The notes under the pieces were generated by a model. The model did no database searches, was not told the DNA's origin, and saw nothing but the letters and a program-made list of their open reading frames with translations. A DNA stretch of 64,000 nucleotides from Streptomyces sp. JH34 (GTDB lineage: Bacteria; Actinomycetota; Actinomycetes; Streptomycetales; Streptomycetaceae). Positions 33,234 to 42,176 of the stretch are shown here, piece by piece. A program made the position numbers and the translations under genes. How positions within the stretch are numbered: position 1 is the first letter of the stretch; the number at the start of each line of letters is the position of its first letter. Where the stretch lies: assembly GCF_029428875.1 (NCBI RefSeq), contig NZ_JAJSOO010000001.1, positions 6,234,501-6,298,500 on the forward strand. Reading direction: 5' to 3'.

Positions 33234-33262
33234 TGACGACGGGCCGGACGGCCCGCACCACG

Positions 33263-33300
33263 GGTGCCCCTGCCCGGCGTTCGCGCCGGGGAGGGGCACC
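33263..33300 (+). terminator. Hairpin after guaB1
   Basis: The outer stem GGTGCCCC/GGGGCACC (33263-33270 with 33293-33300) plus the inner GGCG/CGCC arms make a strong hairpin followed by TTTCGT. Confidence 0.75.
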
Positions 33301-33439
33301 TTTCGTGTGCGGGGCGCCGGATCGCGGGCGCCGGACCGGCCGCACCGGTGAGCACTTCCGTAACCCCTACAACTCGGTTGAAGGGTAAGTAATATGAGCC
33401 GCAATCAGGCTGCCCGCCCCTCTGCGGTAAAGGGATTTC

Positions 33440-34900
33440 ATGATTTCCTACTTCACCGACCTGGCCCAGCAGTACATCGACGGCGAGTGGCGGCCGGGGA
33501 AGGGGTCCTGGGACATCATCGACTTCAACCCGTACAGCGGGGAGAAGCTCGCCTCGATCACCGTCGCGACCGCCGACGAGGTCGACCAGGCCTACCGGGC
33601 CGCCGAGCGGACGCAGCCCGAGTGGGCGGACACGAACCCGTACGCCCGGCGGACCGTGCTGGAGAAGGCGCTGCGCGTCGTCGAGGAGCGCGAGGACGAG
33701 ATCAGTGAGGCGATCGTCGCGGAGCTCGGCGGCACCCGGCTGAAGGCGGGCTTCGAGCTTCACCTGGCCAAGGAGTTCCTGCGCGAGGCCGCCCAGCTCA
33801 CCCTGCGGTCCACCGGGCAGATCCTGCCGTCGCCGACGGAGGGCAAGGAGAACCGCGTCTACCGCCTCCCGGCCGGTGTCGTGGGTGTCATCAGCCCCTT
33901 CAACTTCCCCTTCCTGCTGTCGCTGAAGTCGGTCGCCCCCGCCCTGGCCCTCGGCAACGCCGTGGTCCTCAAGCCGCACCAGAACACCCCGGTGTGCGGC
34001 GGCACGCTGATCGCCAAGGTGTTCGAGGAGGCGGGCCTGCCCGCCGGGCTGCTGAACGTCGTGGTCACCGACATCGCGGAGATCGGCGACAGCCTGCTGG
34101 AGCACCCCGTCCCGCAGGTCATCTCCTTCACCGGCTCGGACAGGATCGGCCGCCACGTGGCGAGGGTCTGCGCGGCCAACCTCAAGCGCGCGGTGCTCGA
34201 ACTGGGCGGGAACAGCGCGCTGATCGTCCTCGACGACGCCGACGTGGACTACGCCGTCGACGCGGCCGTCTTCAGCCGCTTCATCCACCAGGGCCAGGTG
34301 TGCATGGCGGCCAACCGCATCCTCGTGGACCGGTCGGTGGAACAGGAGTTCACGGAGAAGTTCGTCGCCAAGGTCGCCTCACTGCGTGTCGGCGACCCGG
34401 CCGACCCCACGACCCACATCGGCCCGCTGATCAGCTCCTCGCAGGCCGACGCGGTCTCCAAGCTCGTCGACGAGACGGTGGCCGCGGGTGCCACGGCACT
34501 GCTGCACGGCCGGGCCGAGGGCAACGTGGTGAGTCCGTCCGTGCTGACCGGCCTCGCCGCCGATTCCCCCGTCCTCCAGCAGGAGATATTCGGTCCGGTG
34601 GCCCTGCTGGTCCCCTTCGACGGCGAGGACGAGGCCGTGCGGATCGCCAACGACACCCCCTACGGGCTGAGCGGCGCGGTCCACACCGGCAACATCGAGC
34701 GTGGTGTACGGGTGGGGCAGCGGATCCGCACCGGCATGATCCACATCAACGACGGCACGGTCCACGACGAGCCCATCGTCCCCTTCGGCGGGGAGAAGAG
34801 CTCCGGTCTGGGACGGCTGAACGGCGAGTCGATGCTGGAGGCGTTCACCACGCAGAAGTGGATCTCGGTCCAGCACGGCCGCTCGCAGTTCCCCTTCTGA
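33440..34900 (+). CDS. Aldehyde dehydrogenase (benzaldehyde/vanillin-type)
   Basis: The 486-residue NAD(P)-dependent enzyme has SPFNFPFLLSLKS, catalytic Glu in ELGGNSAL and catalytic Cys in HQGQVCMAANR. The closest family type oxidises aromatic aldehydes. Its neighbour on the same strand is an AsnC regulator, followed by an amide hydrolase and an amine oxidase, so an amino acid or amine breakdown role is possible. ATG 33440 follows AAAGGGA. Confidence 0.88.
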   Translation: MISYFTDLAQQYIDGEWRPGKGSWDIIDFNPYSGEKLASITVATADEVDQAYRAAERTQPEWADTNPYARRTVLEKALRVVEEREDEISEAIVAELGGTRLKAGFELHLAKEFLREAAQLTLRSTGQILPSPTEGKENRVYRLPAGVVGVISPFNFPFLLSLKSVAPALALGNAVVLKPHQNTPVCGGTLIAKVFEEAGLPAGLLNVVVTDIAEIGDSLLEHPVPQVISFTGSDRIGRHVARVCAANLKRAVLELGGNSALIVLDDADVDYAVDAAVFSRFIHQGQVCMAANRILVDRSVEQEFTEKFVAKVASLRVGDPADPTTHIGPLISSSQADAVSKLVDETVAAGATALLHGRAEGNVVSPSVLTGLAADSPVLQQEIFGPVALLVPFDGEDEAVRIANDTPYGLSGAVHTGNIERGVRVGQRIRTGMIHINDGTVHDEPIVPFGGEKSSGLGRLNGESMLEAFTTQKWISVQHGRSQFPF

Positions 34901-35012
34901 CCGGCGCGGCCGCCCGCGGTGAGCGCGCTCCGGCGGGGTGGCCCGTGGTGTACTTCGGGGGCGGCACGCGCCGCCCCCGAAGCCCTCGCCGCAGAAAAGT
35001 GATCCGCCCGAC

Positions 35013-35468
35013 GTGCGCCTGAACGACCTCGACGAACGCATCGTCCACGCCCTCGCCGAGGACGCCCGCCGCTCCTACGCGGACATCGGCGCCCTCATCG
35101 GTCTCTCCGCACCCGCGGTCAAACGCCGTGTGGACCGGCTGCGCGCCGAAGGCGCCATCACGGGGTTCACCGTGCGCGTCGATCCCGCGGCACTCGGCTG
35201 GGAGACCGAGGGCTTCATCGAGATCTACTGCAGCCGCAACACCGCCCCCGAAGCGATCAGACGTGGGCTGGCCACGTATCCGGAGATCGCGTCCGCGTCC
35301 ACGGTGACGGGCGACGCCGACGCGATCGTGCAGGTCTTCGCCGCCGACATGAAGCACTTCGAACAGGTGCTGGAGCGCATCGCGGGCGAGCCCTACGTCG
35401 AGCGGACCAAGTCGGTCCTCGTGCTCTCCCCGCTGCTGCGGCGCTTCTCCTCGGGCCCGCCCGCCTGA
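35013..35468 (+). CDS. Lrp/AsnC family transcriptional regulator
   Basis: The 151-residue protein has an N-terminal HTH (LIGLSAPAVKRRVDRLRAEGAI) and a C-terminal RAM ligand-binding domain (about 70-145, with the GDADAIVQVF segment). These proteins respond to amino acids. The GTG at 35013 (VRLNDLDERI) is preferred; an upstream GTG at 34938 adds 25 Pro-rich residues. It probably controls the flanking aldehyde dehydrogenase or amide hydrolase-oxidase genes. Confidence 0.85.
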   Translation: MRLNDLDERIVHALAEDARRSYADIGALIGLSAPAVKRRVDRLRAEGAITGFTVRVDPAALGWETEGFIEIYCSRNTAPEAIRRGLATYPEIASASTVTGDADAIVQVFAADMKHFEQVLERIAGEPYVERTKSVLVLSPLLRRFSSGPPA

Positions 35469-35732
35469 CGACGCGGGAGCCGGGGCCGCCGATGGCACGG
35501 CCCCCCGGAGCCGGGACATCGGCGACCCCGGCCCCTCGGAGCCGGCCGTGGGAGAGACCGAAATCACTCGCCCGACCTGCGGAAACGTCCCACGCAACGA
35601 ATCGCCGCTGGTGGGCCGCCCCGCGCAACGGATCGACGGTGCACGCGCAACATTCGCGTCTTGTCGGCCGTGATCCCCGCGCCGTACCTTCGATACGTCT
35701 CCCCACCCCGCCCGTCCCGCCCGAGGTCAGCC

Positions 35733-36530
35733 ATGCCGCCGTTGCGTACCGCCCTGCTCCAGAGCTCCGGACGGACCGGTTCCGTGGACGCCAACCTCGC
35801 CACGCTGGAGGAGGCCGCGGCGCGCGCCGCCGCCGCGGGTGCCCGGCTGCTGGTCTGCCCGGAGCTGTTCCTCACCGGATACGCCATCGGCGACGCCGCC
35901 CCCGAGCTGGCCGAGCCGGCGGACGGGCCCTCGGCGCAGGCCGTCGCCGACATCTGCGTACGCCACGGCCTCGCCGTCCACTACGGCTACCCGGAGCGGT
36001 CGGGAGACGCCGTCTTCAACGCGGCGCAGCTCATCGGCCCCGGCGGCGCGCCACTCGCCAACTACCGCAAGACCCACCTCTTCGGGAGCTTCGAGGAGGA
36101 GTGGTTCACCCCCGGCGAGCAGCCGGTGGTGCAGGCCGAGCTGGACGGCGTCCGCCTCGGGCTGCTGATCTGCTACGACGTCGAGTTCCCGGAGAACGTG
36201 CGCGCCCACGCCCTGGCCGGGACGGAGCTGCTGCTGGTCCCGACCGCGCTGATGCACCCCTTCCCGTTCGTCGCCGAGGCCGTGGTGCCGGTCCGCGCCT
36301 TCGAGAGCCAGCTCTACATCGCCTACGTCAACAGGGCAGGCCAGGAAGGCGAGTTCGACTTCACCGGGCTGAGCTGCCTGGCCGGCCCCGACGGCACGGT
36401 CCGCGTCCGCGCCGGGCGGGGCGAGGAACTCGTCGTCGGTGAGGCCGATCCCGCGCTGCTCGCCGCCTCCCGTGCCGCCAACCCGTACCTCCAGGACCGT
36501 GTTCCCGGTCTGTACGGCTCCCTCGTCTGA
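35733..36530 (+). CDS. Carbon-nitrogen hydrolase (amidase branch of nitrilase superfamily)
   Basis: The 265-residue enzyme has the Glu-Lys-Cys triad in PELFLTGY, YRKTHLFG and LICYDVEFPE. The Lys and Cys motifs fit amidases acting on small amides more than true nitrilases. The amine oxidase of a type that makes 2-arylacetamides begins 46 bases downstream. Start ATG 35733 follows CGAGGT; an in-frame ATG at 35661 has no ribosome site. Confidence 0.88.
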   Translation: MPPLRTALLQSSGRTGSVDANLATLEEAAARAAAAGARLLVCPELFLTGYAIGDAAPELAEPADGPSAQAVADICVRHGLAVHYGYPERSGDAVFNAAQLIGPGGAPLANYRKTHLFGSFEEEWFTPGEQPVVQAELDGVRLGLLICYDVEFPENVRAHALAGTELLLVPTALMHPFPFVAEAVVPVRAFESQLYIAYVNRAGQEGEFDFTGLSCLAGPDGTVRVRAGRGEELVVGEADPALLAASRAANPYLQDRVPGLYGSLV

Positions 36531-36576
36531 TATCCCTCACCCCGTCGCACGTTCTCCCGCCAGGAGCCCCACCCCC

Positions 36577-38268
36577 ATGACGTCCACCGTGCCCAACGCC
36601 GTCCAGCACACCGAGGCGCAGCCGCCGATCACCATGTTCGGGCCGGACTTCCCCTACGCCTACGACGACTTCCTCGCCCACCCGGCGGGCATCGGACAGA
36701 TACCGGCCACCGAACACGGTGCCGAGGTCGCCGTCATCGGCGGCGGGCTCTCCGGCATCATCGCCGCCTACGAACTGATGAAGATGGGGCTGAAGCCCGT
36801 CGTCTACGAGGCGGACCGGATCGGCGGGCGCCTGCGTACCGTCGGCTTCGAGGGCTGCGACCCCGCGCTGACCGCCGAGATGGGCGCGATGCGCTTCCCG
36901 CCCTCGTCCACGGCGCTCCAGCACTACATCGACCTCGTGGGCCTGGAGACCAAGCCGTTCCCCAACCCCCTCTCCCCGGCCACCCCGTCGACCGTCGTCG
37001 ACCTCAAGGGCGAGTCCCACTACGCGCGGACCATCGACGACCTGCCCCCGGTGTACCGCGAGGTGATGGACGCCTGGAACTCCTGCCTGGAGGAGGGCGC
37101 CGACTTCTCCGACATGAACCGCGCGATGCGCGAGCGCGACGTGCCGCGCATCCGGGAGATCTGGGCGAAGCTCGTCGAGAAGCTCGACGACCAGACCTTC
37201 TACGGATTCCTGTGCGGCTCCGACTCCTTCTCCTCCTTCCGGCACCGGGAGATCTTCGGACAGGTCGGCTTCGGCACCGGCGGCTGGGACACCGACTTCC
37301 CCAACTCGATCCTGGAGATCCTCCGCGTCGTCTACACCGAGGCCGACGACCACCACCGGGGGATCGTCGGCGGCAGTCAGCAACTGCCGCTGCGCCTGTG
37401 GGACCGTGAGCCGCAGAAGATCGTGCACTGGCCGCTCGGCACGTCGCTCTCCTCCCTGCACGACGGGCAGCCCCGCACCGCCGTGACCCGGCTGGACCGC
37501 ACGGCCGGGAACCGGATCACCGTCACCGACGCCGGCGGCGACATCCGCAGCTACCGGGCGGCGGTCTTCACCGGACAGTCCTGGTTGCTGCTCTCCAAGA
37601 TCGCCTGCGACGACGCGCTCTTCCCGATCGACCACTGGACGGCGATGGAGCGCACCCACTACATGGAGTCGTCCAAGCTGTTCGTGCCGGTCGACCGTCC
37701 GTTCTGGCTCGACAAGGACGCGAGCACCGGCCGGGACACCATGTCCATAACGCTCACGGACCGGATGACCCGGGGGACGTACCTCCTGGACGACGGTCCC
37801 GGCAAGCCGGCCGTCATCTGCCTCTCCTACACGTGGTGCGACGACAGCCTGAAGTGGCTGCCCCTCTCCCCGACGGAGCGCATGGACGTCATGCTCAAGT
37901 CGCTCGGCGAGATCTATCCGGGCGTCGACATCCGCAAGCACGTCATCGGCAACCCCGTCACCGTCTCCTGGGAGAACGAGCCCTATTTCATGGGCGCGTT
38001 CAAGGCCAACCTGCCCGGCCACTACCGCTACCAGCGGCGGCTGTTCACCCACTTCATGCAGGACAGACTGCCCGCCGACAAGCGCGGCCTGTTCCTCGCG
38101 GGCGACGACATCTCGTGGACGGCGGGCTGGGCCGAGGGGGCCGTGCAGACCGCGCTGAACGCCGTATGGGGTGTGATGGCGCAGTTCGGCGGCGCCACCG
38201 ACCCGACGAATCCCGGCCCGGGTGACGTCTTCGACGAGATCGCGCCGGTCGAGCTCCCGGAGGGCTGA
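36577..38268 (+). CDS. Flavin monoamine oxidase, tryptophan/phenylalanine 2-monooxygenase-like
   Basis: The 563-residue flavoprotein has a dinucleotide motif VAVIGGGLSGIIAAYEL with Glu78 (YEADRIGGRL) and the C-terminal FAD motif FLAGDDISWTAGWAEGAV. Length and layout match L-amino acid oxidases and 2-monooxygenases that convert Trp or Phe to the arylacetamide. It overlaps functionally with the amide hydrolase just upstream. ATG 36577 follows CAGGAG. Substrate is inferred, not shown. Confidence 0.85.
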   Translation: MTSTVPNAVQHTEAQPPITMFGPDFPYAYDDFLAHPAGIGQIPATEHGAEVAVIGGGLSGIIAAYELMKMGLKPVVYEADRIGGRLRTVGFEGCDPALTAEMGAMRFPPSSTALQHYIDLVGLETKPFPNPLSPATPSTVVDLKGESHYARTIDDLPPVYREVMDAWNSCLEEGADFSDMNRAMRERDVPRIREIWAKLVEKLDDQTFYGFLCGSDSFSSFRHREIFGQVGFGTGGWDTDFPNSILEILRVVYTEADDHHRGIVGGSQQLPLRLWDREPQKIVHWPLGTSLSSLHDGQPRTAVTRLDRTAGNRITVTDAGGDIRSYRAAVFTGQSWLLLSKIACDDALFPIDHWTAMERTHYMESSKLFVPVDRPFWLDKDASTGRDTMSITLTDRMTRGTYLLDDGPGKPAVICLSYTWCDDSLKWLPLSPTERMDVMLKSLGEIYPGVDIRKHVIGNPVTVSWENEPYFMGAFKANLPGHYRYQRRLFTHFMQDRLPADKRGLFLAGDDISWTAGWAEGAVQTALNAVWGVMAQFGGATDPTNPGPGDVFDEIAPVELPEG

Positions 38269-38308
38269 AGCCGGGCTGAGCCGGGCTGAGGGGCGCCGCC
38301 GCGTCGTC

Positions 38309-39019
38309 TCAGCGGCACGGGGTGAGCAGGAAGCGCCCCACCAGCCCGGCCCCGGCGTCCATCCGCGACCGGAACTCCTCGGCCAGGGGCGGTGCCCCGC
38401 GCAGTCGCCACAGCATCCGGGCCGCCGACCAGGACGCCTCACGGGCCCGCTCAAGACTCCAGGCCCCGGCCAGGTGGGTCAGCGGATCGGCGACCTGCAG
38501 CAGGTCGGGACCCGGCATCAGATCCTCGCGGATCTGCTCCTCCAGCATCACGAGGAGGTCTCCCACCCGCTCGAACTCCTCCTCCAGATCCACCGGAGCG
38601 CAGCCGAGGGTACGGCAGGTGTCCACGACGGCAAGGGCGAGATCGTGTCCGATGTGCGCGTTGATACCGGCGAGTGCGAACTGCAGCGGACGTACGCCCG
38701 GATGGAGCCGGTACTGGAACAGGGGCCGCCAGCACTCCGGCGGAAGGCCGCCCGAGACGGCCGTGTCGACCGCCGCCAGATAGCGTTCGGCGAACCGCAC
38801 GTCCAGCGTCGACACGGCTTCCCGGTCCCGGAACGCGCCGTCCGAGAGGTGCCGGCCGAGTGTCTCCGTGACCGTCAGATAGACCTCGTTGAAGACCGCG
38901 ACGCCGTCCCCGGGCGGCCAGTGCGAGCGGAACCCGCGCATCCGCTCGATCACGCCGCCGACATCGGTCGTCGTGCCGGCAGTGCCGGCCGGAGGTGCGA
39001 ACTGCTCGATCCGGTCCAT
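38309..39019 (-). CDS. DUF5995 family protein
   Basis: The 236-residue, mainly helical protein shows conserved acidic and His residues (INAHIGHDLALAV, about residues 117-130) reminiscent of metal-binding helical proteins. It matches my recollection of DUF5995. No function is known to me. ATG 39019 (MDRIEQF) is the start; the reading extends upstream without support. It is convergent with the amine oxidase gene; the 40-bp gap holds a tandem AGCCGGGCTG repeat. Confidence 0.75.
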   Translation of the reverse strand: MDRIEQFAPPAGTAGTTTDVGGVIERMRGFRSHWPPGDGVAVFNEVYLTVTETLGRHLSDGAFRDREAVSTLDVRFAERYLAAVDTAVSGGLPPECWRPLFQYRLHPGVRPLQFALAGINAHIGHDLALAVVDTCRTLGCAPVDLEEEFERVGDLLVMLEEQIREDLMPGPDLLQVADPLTHLAGAWSLERAREASWSAARMLWRLRGAPPLAEEFRSRMDAGAGLVGRFLLTPCR

Positions 39020-39281
39020 GCGGGCAGCGTCCCAGCCGTAGCCTCGCCGCGGCGCCGACCGGCCCGGGACTTCATCGGAACGGGCGAACACCGGGCGCCG
39101 GGGGAGGGGACGAAGCGTGCCGGGTGTACGTGCGCGGGACAGGTCCGATGCGGCCCGCCACCACACCACGGCGGCGCCGGCGTAGGCCGTGCCGGCCGGC
39201 CCCCGCCCACGAGCCGGTCACGCGCCGAGCGGAGCCTGCCCGCGTGCCGCGCCCGGCGCCCGGGAGGTACCGGGCGTGTGC

Positions 39282-40673
39282 TCAGGAGGTACCGGTCGGC
39301 GGCTTCTCGTCGTACTGGGAGGTGCCCGAGTCCAGCAGCGGTTCCTGGGTCTTCAGATGCGCGGGGGCGAAGGCTCGCAGCGCGTGGTAGCCGGTGATCA
39401 CCACGAGCGTGCCGAGCGCGATACCGCTCAGCTCGAAGTTGTCGCTGATCTTCAGGCTGACCCCGCCGACCCCGATGATGATGCCCGCGGCGGCCGGAAC
39501 GAGGTTGAGGGGATTGCGCAGGTCGACCTTGGCGTTCAGCCAGATCTGGGCGCCCAGCAGGCCGATCATGCCGTACAGGATGACGGTGATGCCCCCGAGC
39601 ACCCCGCCGGGGATCGCGGCGACGACCGCCCCGAACTTGGGGCAGAGGCCGAAGAGCAGCGCGAAGCACGCGGCGGCCCAGTAGGCGGCGGTGGAGTAGA
39701 CCCGGGTCGCCGCCATCACCCCGATGTTCTCGGAGTACGTGGTGTTGGGCGGGCCGCCCACGGCCGTGGACAGCATCGACGCGGCGCCGTCCGCGGCGAT
39801 GGCGGTGCCCAGCTTGTCGTCGAGAGAGTCGCCGGTCATCTCGCCGACGGCCTTCACATGCCCGGCGTTCTCGGCGATCAGCGCGATGACGACCGGCAGC
39901 GCGACCAGGATCGCCGACCATTCGAAGCTCGGCGCGTGGAAGGACGGCAGCCCGATCCAGTCCGCGTCCGCGACGGCCGACAGGTCCAGCCGCCAGTGGT
40001 CGACCGCCTCGGCACCGCCGGCCGGGGAGTGGATCTTCCCGAGGACCAGGTCGAGTACCCAGGACAGGACGTAGCCGAAGACGAGCCCGAGGAAGATGGC
40101 GATACGGGAGAAGAAACCGCGAAGGCAGACCACGGCCAGGCCGGTGAACAGCATCACCAGCAGGGCCGTCCACTGGTCCTGCGGCCAGTACGTCGACGCG
40201 GTGACGGGCGCCAGGTTGAAGCCGATCAGCATCACGACGGCACCGGTCACCACGGGCGGCATCGCCGCGTGGATGATCCGCGCGCCGAACCGCTGCACCA
40301 TGAGCCCGACCAGGAACAGCACGGCACCGACGATCAGGACCGCGCCCGTGACGGTGGCACTGCTGCCGCCAGTGGCCCGGATCGTGGCGGCCACACCCAC
40401 GAAGGAGAGGGAGCACCCCAGATAGCTGGGGACCCTGCCCTTCGTCGCCAGCAGGAAGATGGCGGTGGCGACACCGGACATCATGATCGCGAGGTTCGGG
40501 TCGAGCCCCATCAGGACGGGCGCGACGAAGGACGCCCCGAACATGGCCACCACGTGCTGGGCGCCGAGCCCGAACGTCCGGGGCCAGGAGAGCCGCTCGT
40601 CGGGGCGCACCACGGCCCCTGGTGCGGGGGTCTTCCCGTCGCCGTGCAAGGTCCAGCGCACGCCGAGGCCCAT
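39282..40673 (-). CDS. NCS2 uracil/xanthine permease
   Basis: The 463-residue, 14-helix transporter takes up a nucleobase with protons. Diagnostic segments are QHVVAMFGAS, IAENAGHVKAVG and GGPPNTTYSENIGV. These and its length fit the UraA/uracil-xanthine branch. GGGAG precedes the ATG. Its C-terminal tail is short and hydrophilic. The 262-bp region beyond its end (39020-39281) holds no recognisable gene. Confidence 0.92.
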   Translation of the reverse strand: MGLGVRWTLHGDGKTPAPGAVVRPDERLSWPRTFGLGAQHVVAMFGASFVAPVLMGLDPNLAIMMSGVATAIFLLATKGRVPSYLGCSLSFVGVAATIRATGGSSATVTGAVLIVGAVLFLVGLMVQRFGARIIHAAMPPVVTGAVVMLIGFNLAPVTASTYWPQDQWTALLVMLFTGLAVVCLRGFFSRIAIFLGLVFGYVLSWVLDLVLGKIHSPAGGAEAVDHWRLDLSAVADADWIGLPSFHAPSFEWSAILVALPVVIALIAENAGHVKAVGEMTGDSLDDKLGTAIAADGAASMLSTAVGGPPNTTYSENIGVMAATRVYSTAAYWAAACFALLFGLCPKFGAVVAAIPGGVLGGITVILYGMIGLLGAQIWLNAKVDLRNPLNLVPAAAGIIIGVGGVSLKISDNFELSGIALGTLVVITGYHALRAFAPAHLKTQEPLLDSGTSQYDEKPPTGTS

Positions 40674-40805
40674 GGTCGCTCCCTGATTGGTGTGTGCGGT
40701 GCGCCCCGGAGGTCCACCCGCGGAAAAAGATCAGAGCCATGGTAGTGCCGTCGGCCGGTGTCCTCGCGCGCGGGCCCGCCGCGGGCGGAGCCGGCCGTTC
40801 CGCCG

Positions 40806-42035
40806 TCAGCCGTCCGTGGTGCTCCTGGCCGGCGACGGCAGCGGTGTGCCACCCTCCGCGATCTTGCGGTCGCCGGCCCGCAGCACCCCCGCGCCCAGGA
40901 CCAGCCCGAACGCCAGCACGGTCACCAGGCCGAACGACACGAGGAGGGAGGTCGCCTCGGCCAGTGAACCGATGGCGGACGGGGCGATGAGCCCGGAGGT
41001 GTACGTGATGGTGGCGACGCCCGCGATGGCCCTGCTCGGGTTCGTGCCGCTGCGTCCGGCCGCGGCGAACGCAAGCGGAACGACCACCGCCACGCCGAGG
41101 CCCAGCAGACCGAAGCCGCAGAGCGCCAGGGCCGGGCCGGACGACAGGACCACCAGCAGTCCGCCGGCCGTGGCCAGGACGCCTCCGACGCGTACGGTGC
41201 GCACCGCCCCGAACCGGTCGACCACCTTGTCGCCGGCGATCCTGGCGATGGCCATCATGAGGGCGAACGCCGTGGTCGACGCCGCGGCGAGGCCGGCCGA
41301 ACTGCCCATGACGTCGCGCAGGTAGACCGCCGACCAGTCCATGCTGGCTCCCTCGGCGAACACCGCGCAGAAGCCCACCGCTCCGATGACCAGCGCCGAC
41401 TTCGGCGGCAGGGTGAAACGCGGCGGCGGCTCCTCGTCGGGCTCGCTGCGCAGGTCCAGGACCCCCTGGCAGGCGGCCAGCCCGAGGACGGTCAGTACCA
41501 GCGCGGCCAGCGTGTGGTGCAGCCGTGCGTCGGTACCCGTGTGCGCCGCGACCGTGCCCGCCGCCGAACCGACGAGGGCGCCCACGCTCCACATGCCGTG
41601 GAGCCCGGACATGATCGACCTGTCGAGCCTGTTCTCCACCTCGACGCCGAGGGCGTTCATCGCCACGTCCGACATGCCCGCGGTCGCCCCGTACACGAAC
41701 AGTGCCAGGCAGAGCGTGAGCAGATTCGGGGACAGGGCGGGCAGGATCAGCGCCAGCGTCCAGAGCGCCAGCAGGCCCCGCAGAGCCGTGCGGGCGCCGA
41801 AGCGGTGGCTGACACTGCCGGCCAGCGGCATGGCCAGTGAGGCCCCGATCGCGGGGAAGGCGAGCGCGAGGCCGAGCTGACCGGCGCTGACCGAGGCGTG
41901 GTCCTGGATCCACGGCACCCGGGTCGCGAAGCTGCCGGTCACCGCCCCGTGCACGGCGAAGACCGCGCCGACCGCGTACCGGGCCCGCCTGATCTGCTCC
42001 GTGCCGAAGACCGGGACCGTCGAGTCCTTCGTCAT
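40806..42035 (-). CDS. MFS transporter
   Basis: The 409-residue, 12-helix protein has the MFS loop motif GSVSHRFGARTA and a second-half equivalent DKVVDRFGAVRT. It resembles fucose-permease/YbjJ-like members of the superfamily. It is divergent from a ROK regulator with a shared operator, so the cargo is probably a sugar or sugar derivative. ATG 42035 follows GGGGAGG. Confidence 0.87.
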   Translation of the reverse strand: MTKDSTVPVFGTEQIRRARYAVGAVFAVHGAVTGSFATRVPWIQDHASVSAGQLGLALAFPAIGASLAMPLAGSVSHRFGARTALRGLLALWTLALILPALSPNLLTLCLALFVYGATAGMSDVAMNALGVEVENRLDRSIMSGLHGMWSVGALVGSAAGTVAAHTGTDARLHHTLAALVLTVLGLAACQGVLDLRSEPDEEPPPRFTLPPKSALVIGAVGFCAVFAEGASMDWSAVYLRDVMGSSAGLAAASTTAFALMMAIARIAGDKVVDRFGAVRTVRVGGVLATAGGLLVVLSSGPALALCGFGLLGLGVAVVVPLAFAAAGRSGTNPSRAIAGVATITYTSGLIAPSAIGSLAEATSLLVSFGLVTVLAFGLVLGAGVLRAGDRKIAEGGTPLPSPARSTTDG

Positions 42036-42107
42036 ACTCCGTGCCTCCCCTGAGGAATTGCGGCGGACCGGGCCCCCGGCGCCTGTCGTGTGGTGCGCGC
42101 CGTAAAC

Positions 42108-42128
42108 TATCAGGAACCCTGCCTGATA
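42108..42128. promoter_or_regulatory. Palindromic operator between MFS and ROK genes
   Basis: TATCAGG (42108-42114) and CCTGATA (42122-42128) are perfect 7-bp arms around a 7-bp spacer, in an AT-rich patch of the 141-bp divergent region. It is the natural binding site for the ROK repressor. Confidence 0.65.
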
Positions 42129-42176
42129 AATAACCCCCATGGCGGCGGACCGTCAGAGATCTGGAAGGATCCCGGC

